Source: Candidatus Brocadiia bacterium (lineage in GTDB: Bacteria; Planctomycetota; PUPC01). From it: a stretch of DNA of 44,844 nt. This document shows, piece by piece, positions 41,625-44,844 of this stretch. The position numbers and the translations under genes were made by a program. Where the stretch lies: positions 1 to 44,844 of the forward strand of contig JAUWIN010000008.1 of the NCBI GenBank assembly GCA_030605345.1, given 5' to 3'. The notes below the pieces were generated by a model. The model did not search any database and was not told where the DNA came from. It saw only the letters and a program-made list of their open reading frames with translations. The stretch's first letter is position 1. Each line of letters starts with the position of its first letter.

Positions 41625-42650
41625 ATGAGCAATTTAGACTTTCTCACAGCTAAGGTTCGTGCAATACGCAGCAAAATCTACGAAGGGGAAAAGCTCTATC
41701 GGCTGTGTCAACTCCAGAACATAGAAGACCTGGCCAAAGCGCTCGCCCCCGACGAACCCGGCGGCGACGCCATCAGCCTCCAGCGGTATCTTACCGCCCG
41801 GCACGTCATCGCGCTCCACAAACTTCTGCAGTGGCTCGACGGCTGGGAGGCCGAAATGTTCCTCTGGATGCTACGGCGCTACCAGGTCGAAAACCTCAGG
41901 GTTATCCTCCGCTGTTGGGCCACCAACGCCGACAAGTCATTCCTGGGCGCATACACGGTCAAACTGCCCGAGGAGCTCGACCTGCCCACCGAAGTCCTCA
42001 TGAAAAGCCCGGACATGGAATCACTGGTAATGACTATCCCCCTCGCTCAGTTACGGGAGGGCGCCCTGCTGGGGCTGGGCGAGTTTGAGGAATCCCAACG
42101 CCTGTTCTTCATAGAGGCCGGGATCGACAAGGCGTATTTCACCGAACTCAACCGCATAGGACAACAATGCAAAACCGAGGCTCAGCCGGCGGTCAACAAA
42201 CTGGTCAACCTCGAGCTGGACATATACAACACCATGCTGGTGCTGCGAGGGTTGTTCAACTACTCGGTGCGCTTCAACAAGATTCGCGTGCTCCTGGCAC
42301 CCTTCGGCCGCGAGATAGGAATGAAGGCGCTGGAGCAACTTCGCAACGCAGCGAACCTCGACGACGCCGCCGAGGCCATACCCGCCGCCTTGCTCGGCCG
42401 GCAAGCACCACCCACCACCGCCGACCAAGCCGAGACGGCCATGTGGAGCACCCTTTACCGGACCGCAAACCGCCAGTACTACACCTCCGTACTCGACTTC
42501 GGCACAATCGCAGCATTCTACTACATCAAAAGAGTCGAACTGAGCAACCTCATCAAGATCAGCGAATGTATTCGGTACGGTCAAAAGGGCGGTCAGATGC
42601 GCCAGAAATTGATCCGATTGCCCCCGGCCGCGCCGGAGAGAGCCGGTTGA
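41625..42650 (+). CDS. V/A-type ATPase subunit C (d-type)
   Basis: Central-stalk cap that joins the rotor ring to the V1/A1 shaft. The 341-aa helical protein has the family-like start DFLTAKVRAIRSKIYEGEKLYRLCQLQNIEDL and the middle segment EMFLWMLRRYQVENLRVILRC. LELDIYNTMLVLRGLFNYSV follows, and late comes SVLDFGTIAAFYYIKRVELSNLIKI. The last segment, ...YYIKRVELSNL..I, is the characteristic C-terminal motif (KxxEixNLr.I). ATG 41625; it ends one base before the subunit I start. All neighbours belong to the same complex. Confidence 0.88.
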   Translation: MSNLDFLTAKVRAIRSKIYEGEKLYRLCQLQNIEDLAKALAPDEPGGDAISLQRYLTARHVIALHKLLQWLDGWEAEMFLWMLRRYQVENLRVILRCWATNADKSFLGAYTVKLPEELDLPTEVLMKSPDMESLVMTIPLAQLREGALLGLGEFEESQRLFFIEAGIDKAYFTELNRIGQQCKTEAQPAVNKLVNLELDIYNTMLVLRGLFNYSVRFNKIRVLLAPFGREIGMKALEQLRNAANLDDAAEAIPAALLGRQAPPTTADQAETAMWSTLYRTANRQYYTSVLDFGTIAAFYYIKRVELSNLIKISECIRYGQKGGQMRQKLIRLPPAAPERAG

Positions 42651-42651
42651 A

Positions 42652-44598
42652 ATGTTCATCTCCGCACGGATGAAAAAAATCCAAGTTCTCACTCTGCTCT
42701 CGGACGAGCCGAACGTGACCGAGGCCATCGGCGAGATGGGGCTGCTGCACCTCACCCGGGCGCCGGCCGAAGGCGGCACGCTGCCGGTTGAAGGCCCGCA
42801 ATCTCGCCAAAGCGAAACGCACCTCGAAGCGCTCGAAACGCGCGCTGAAGGGCTCTGCAGGTCGCTCGGCATTGACACCCGTGAGACGCCGCAAGCCGCC
42901 GTCCCTCATCCCAGCATCAAGAAAGTAGAAGGCCAACTTGAAGAGATCGAGGCGGAGGTGGGCACAATCATCGCCGACCGAGACAAACTCAACACAGAGC
43001 GAAAACAAATCGAAAAACTGCTTCACGACACTTCCAGCCTCCCCTATATCGATGCCCCGCTGGAGGATCTCGCTAATATGAGTTTCCTTCACTTCGCCAT
43101 CGGCAGCATGACGGGAGACAGCGCCAGTTCGGCAGAGAAGGAACTCGGAGACCGCGCCATCGTCCTGCCATATACAACCCCGTTCGGAGAGAACAAGGTC
43201 ATCGCCATCTCCAGTAAGAAAGGCCGCTGGGCGTTAGAGTCCAGCCTGGAAAAACACGGGTTCAGGCGCGACGAGCTGCCGGTGAAGCAAAAGGGGCTAC
43301 CGGCAAGAATCACACAGCTCGCCGAACAGAGGCTCGGGAACCTGGTCGGCAGAACAAAGGAGATCAACGCCGCCGCAAAGTCGGCGGCGGAACGTCACCG
43401 AGACCAACTCCTTGCCATACGCCATCGCCTCCGCACCGAACACCGCATCGCGGAGGCCCGCCACAGCTTCGCCCACACCGAGGCCACCATGCTCATCACC
43501 GGATGGGTCCCGGCCGAAAAAGTCAACACCCTCTGCGAGACCGTTTTGGACGTTACCGACCACCGCACTGTCATCGAGGTCCGTGACCCCCGCGCCGAAG
43601 CAGAAGAGCCGCCCACACTGATGAAGAACCACCCACTCATCCGCCCGTTCGAAATGCTGGTCTCCTCGTACAGCACGCCCCATTACGATGAGATCGAGCC
43701 GACCCCGTTCATGGCCGTGCTGTTCTTGCTGATGTTTGGCGTGATGTTCGGAGATGTCGGCCACTCCGCCCTGCTGCTCGTCGCCGGCATAATGATCTGG
43801 GTGAAAGGCAGGGGCAAGATTCACGACGCCGGCGTGATTATCACCTTCTGTAGTATTTCCGGAATCATCTTCGGCCTGCTATACGGGAGTGTGTTTGGGT
43901 TCGAGCAGTTCGCCGGGCACGAGTTCGGCGTCTTGCCGCGGCTCCGCAACGCAAGGTTCCTGCTCGCCCTCACCGTCTTGTTCGGCGTGGCCACTATCAG
44001 TCTTGGAATGGTGCTCAACATCATCAACCGGCTGCGGCGGCGCGAATACCTGGAGGTATCACTGGACAAGTTCGGCATCGTGGGCGGGATTTTTTACTGG
44101 GGCTCGCTCGCCATCGCTGCACGCGGCGTGGTCACTGGCGGGCGGGTGAGCGTGGTCGCTGTGCTGTTGCTCATCATCGCGCCCCTCGTTATCATATTCG
44201 CACACAGGCCCCTGACGGCGCTCCTGCACCGCCACAAGCAACAGCAGGAAGTTGGGGCGGAGGGGATGTTCATCATGCTGATTGAAAGCGCCGCCGAGGC
44301 GTTCGAGACGGTGCTGGTCTTCGCCGCAAACACCCTCTCGTTTGCCCGGCTCGGCGCCTTCGCGCTGGCGCATGTCGGCCTCTGCCTCGCTGTGTTCGAA
44401 CTTATCGAAATTGTGCGAGGGCTGCCCGGCGCGCCGGTCTGGACCGCGCTAATTTTCGTGCTTGGCACACTGTTCATCGTGCTGCTGGAGGGGTTCATCG
44501 TCGCCATACAGTCGTTGCGTCTGGAATACTACGAATTTTTCAGCAAGTTCTTCCGCGGCGAGGGCCGCGGATACAAGCCGTTCAGTCTGAAAACATAG
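42652..44598 (+). CDS. V/A-type ATPase subunit I (a subunit)
   Basis: Membrane stator that forms the proton or Na+ half-channels. The 648-aa protein has a long cytoplasmic N-terminal half (about 1-330) with coiled coils and the family start MFISARMKKIQVLTLLSDEPNVTEAIGEMGLLHL. The C-terminal half has about 7-8 membrane helices, beginning PFMAVLFLLMFGVMFGDVGHSALLL. The essential Arg region is LSFARLGAFALAHVGLC, and it ends with GFIVAIQSLRLEYYEFFSKFFRGEGRGYKPF. All expected parts are present. It is followed 12 bp later by the proteolipid gene. Confidence 0.93.
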   Translation: MFISARMKKIQVLTLLSDEPNVTEAIGEMGLLHLTRAPAEGGTLPVEGPQSRQSETHLEALETRAEGLCRSLGIDTRETPQAAVPHPSIKKVEGQLEEIEAEVGTIIADRDKLNTERKQIEKLLHDTSSLPYIDAPLEDLANMSFLHFAIGSMTGDSASSAEKELGDRAIVLPYTTPFGENKVIAISSKKGRWALESSLEKHGFRRDELPVKQKGLPARITQLAEQRLGNLVGRTKEINAAAKSAAERHRDQLLAIRHRLRTEHRIAEARHSFAHTEATMLITGWVPAEKVNTLCETVLDVTDHRTVIEVRDPRAEAEEPPTLMKNHPLIRPFEMLVSSYSTPHYDEIEPTPFMAVLFLLMFGVMFGDVGHSALLLVAGIMIWVKGRGKIHDAGVIITFCSISGIIFGLLYGSVFGFEQFAGHEFGVLPRLRNARFLLALTVLFGVATISLGMVLNIINRLRRREYLEVSLDKFGIVGGIFYWGSLAIAARGVVTGGRVSVVAVLLLIIAPLVIIFAHRPLTALLHRHKQQQEVGAEGMFIMLIESAAEAFETVLVFAANTLSFARLGAFALAHVGLCLAVFELIEIVRGLPGAPVWTALIFVLGTLFIVLLEGFIVAIQSLRLEYYEFFSKFFRGEGRGYKPFSLKT

Positions 44599-44610
44599 AG
44601 AGGACGCGCA

Positions 44611-44844
44611 ATGAGCAGAGTGACCAGGTTCGTAATTCTGTCCAGCGTGTCGATGGTAGTGGTGGCGGTGGTGCTTGGCACCGTGCTTTCGTCAGCGCTC
44701 GGCGCTGAGGTGCAGGGCGAGGGGCCTGTGGCGGCTTCTGCCAGCGCCACGGGTTGGGTCGCCATCGCCATCGCCCTTTCGGTCGCGTCCGGCGCCCTCG
44801 GTGCCGGCTACGCCGTCGGTAAGGTAGGCTCCGCCGCCATAGGG
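44611..44844 (+). CDS. V/A-type ATPase proteolipid subunit K, truncated by the window end
   Basis: The first 78 codons are visible. A hydrophobic leader helix (RFVILSSVSMVVVAVVLGTV) is followed by a short periplasmic segment and the start of a c-ring helix with GWVAIAIALSVASGALGAGYAVGKVGSAAIG, the glycine-rich K-subunit signature. The ion-binding carboxylate helix lies beyond the window. GAGAGGA is upstream of ATG 44611. The rest of the operon (E, A, B and D subunits) is expected further right. Confidence 0.88.
   Translation, partial: MSRVTRFVILSSVSMVVVAVVLGTVLSSALGAEVQGEGPVAASASATGWVAIAIALSVASGALGAGYAVGKVGSAAIG

Overview
The window looks like a chromosomal segment of a high-G+C Gram-negative bacterium, most likely Planctomycetota, the wider PVC group or a nearby candidate phylum. 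This placement is inference. It rests on a type IV pilus set (PilM/N/O/P/Q), a V/A-type ATPase operon, a PPi-type phosphofructokinase, a sulfatase with an anaerobic sulfatase-maturase homologue, and secreted DUF3160 and TIGR03790 proteins. No rRNA or tRNA gene was recognised. Several intergenic regions carry textbook sigma70-like promoters with 16-17 bp spacers.

Left part (1-6915, + strand): the end of a prepilin-like gene, then pilM-N-O-P-Q, mostly joined by ATGA stop/start overlaps. A consensus promoter follows, driving rnpA-yidD-pfp (RNase P protein, YidD and a PPi-type phosphofructokinase). Accessory patch (6916-9016): an FRG-domain gene sits exactly between two copies of the last ~204 bp of the phosphofructokinase gene, followed by a solitary DNA methyltransferase. 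An alpha/beta hydrolase (+) then converges on a minus-strand envelope block: two family-4-type glycosyltransferases and a three-domain LplT-PlsC-acyl-ACP synthetase (Aas) fusion.

Middle (16260-24160, + strand): a strongly foldable intergenic region that may encode an RNA, a small proline-rich hypothetical protein, murJ, rpsA with a terminator-like leader, an HU protein, hflX (apparently leaderless) and a radical SAM protein of the anaerobic sulfatase maturase family.

Central minus-strand block (24504-32013): a sulfatase-family hydrolase with Thr at the usual formylglycine position, a HAD phosphatase, then an operon of Gfo/Idh oxidoreductase, MNT nucleotidyltransferase, UPF0332-type HEPN protein, TIM-barrel sugar isomerase and secreted DUF3160 protein. 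The nucleotidyltransferase/HEPN pair is stitched into this apparently catabolic operon by overlapping stops and starts.

Right part (32177-44844): dapF, a tiny zinc-ribbon protein tail-to-tail with it, a TPR lipoprotein, uvrC, a fibronectin-III/TIGR03790 secreted protein, comEC (minus), and an operon starting with a PTS EIIA-like protein and running into V/A-ATPase subunits (H/G-like, C, I and a truncated K). The Pil machinery and ComEC together suggest competence for DNA uptake. That would fit homologous recombination as the origin of the duplicated phosphofructokinase end, but this link is inference.
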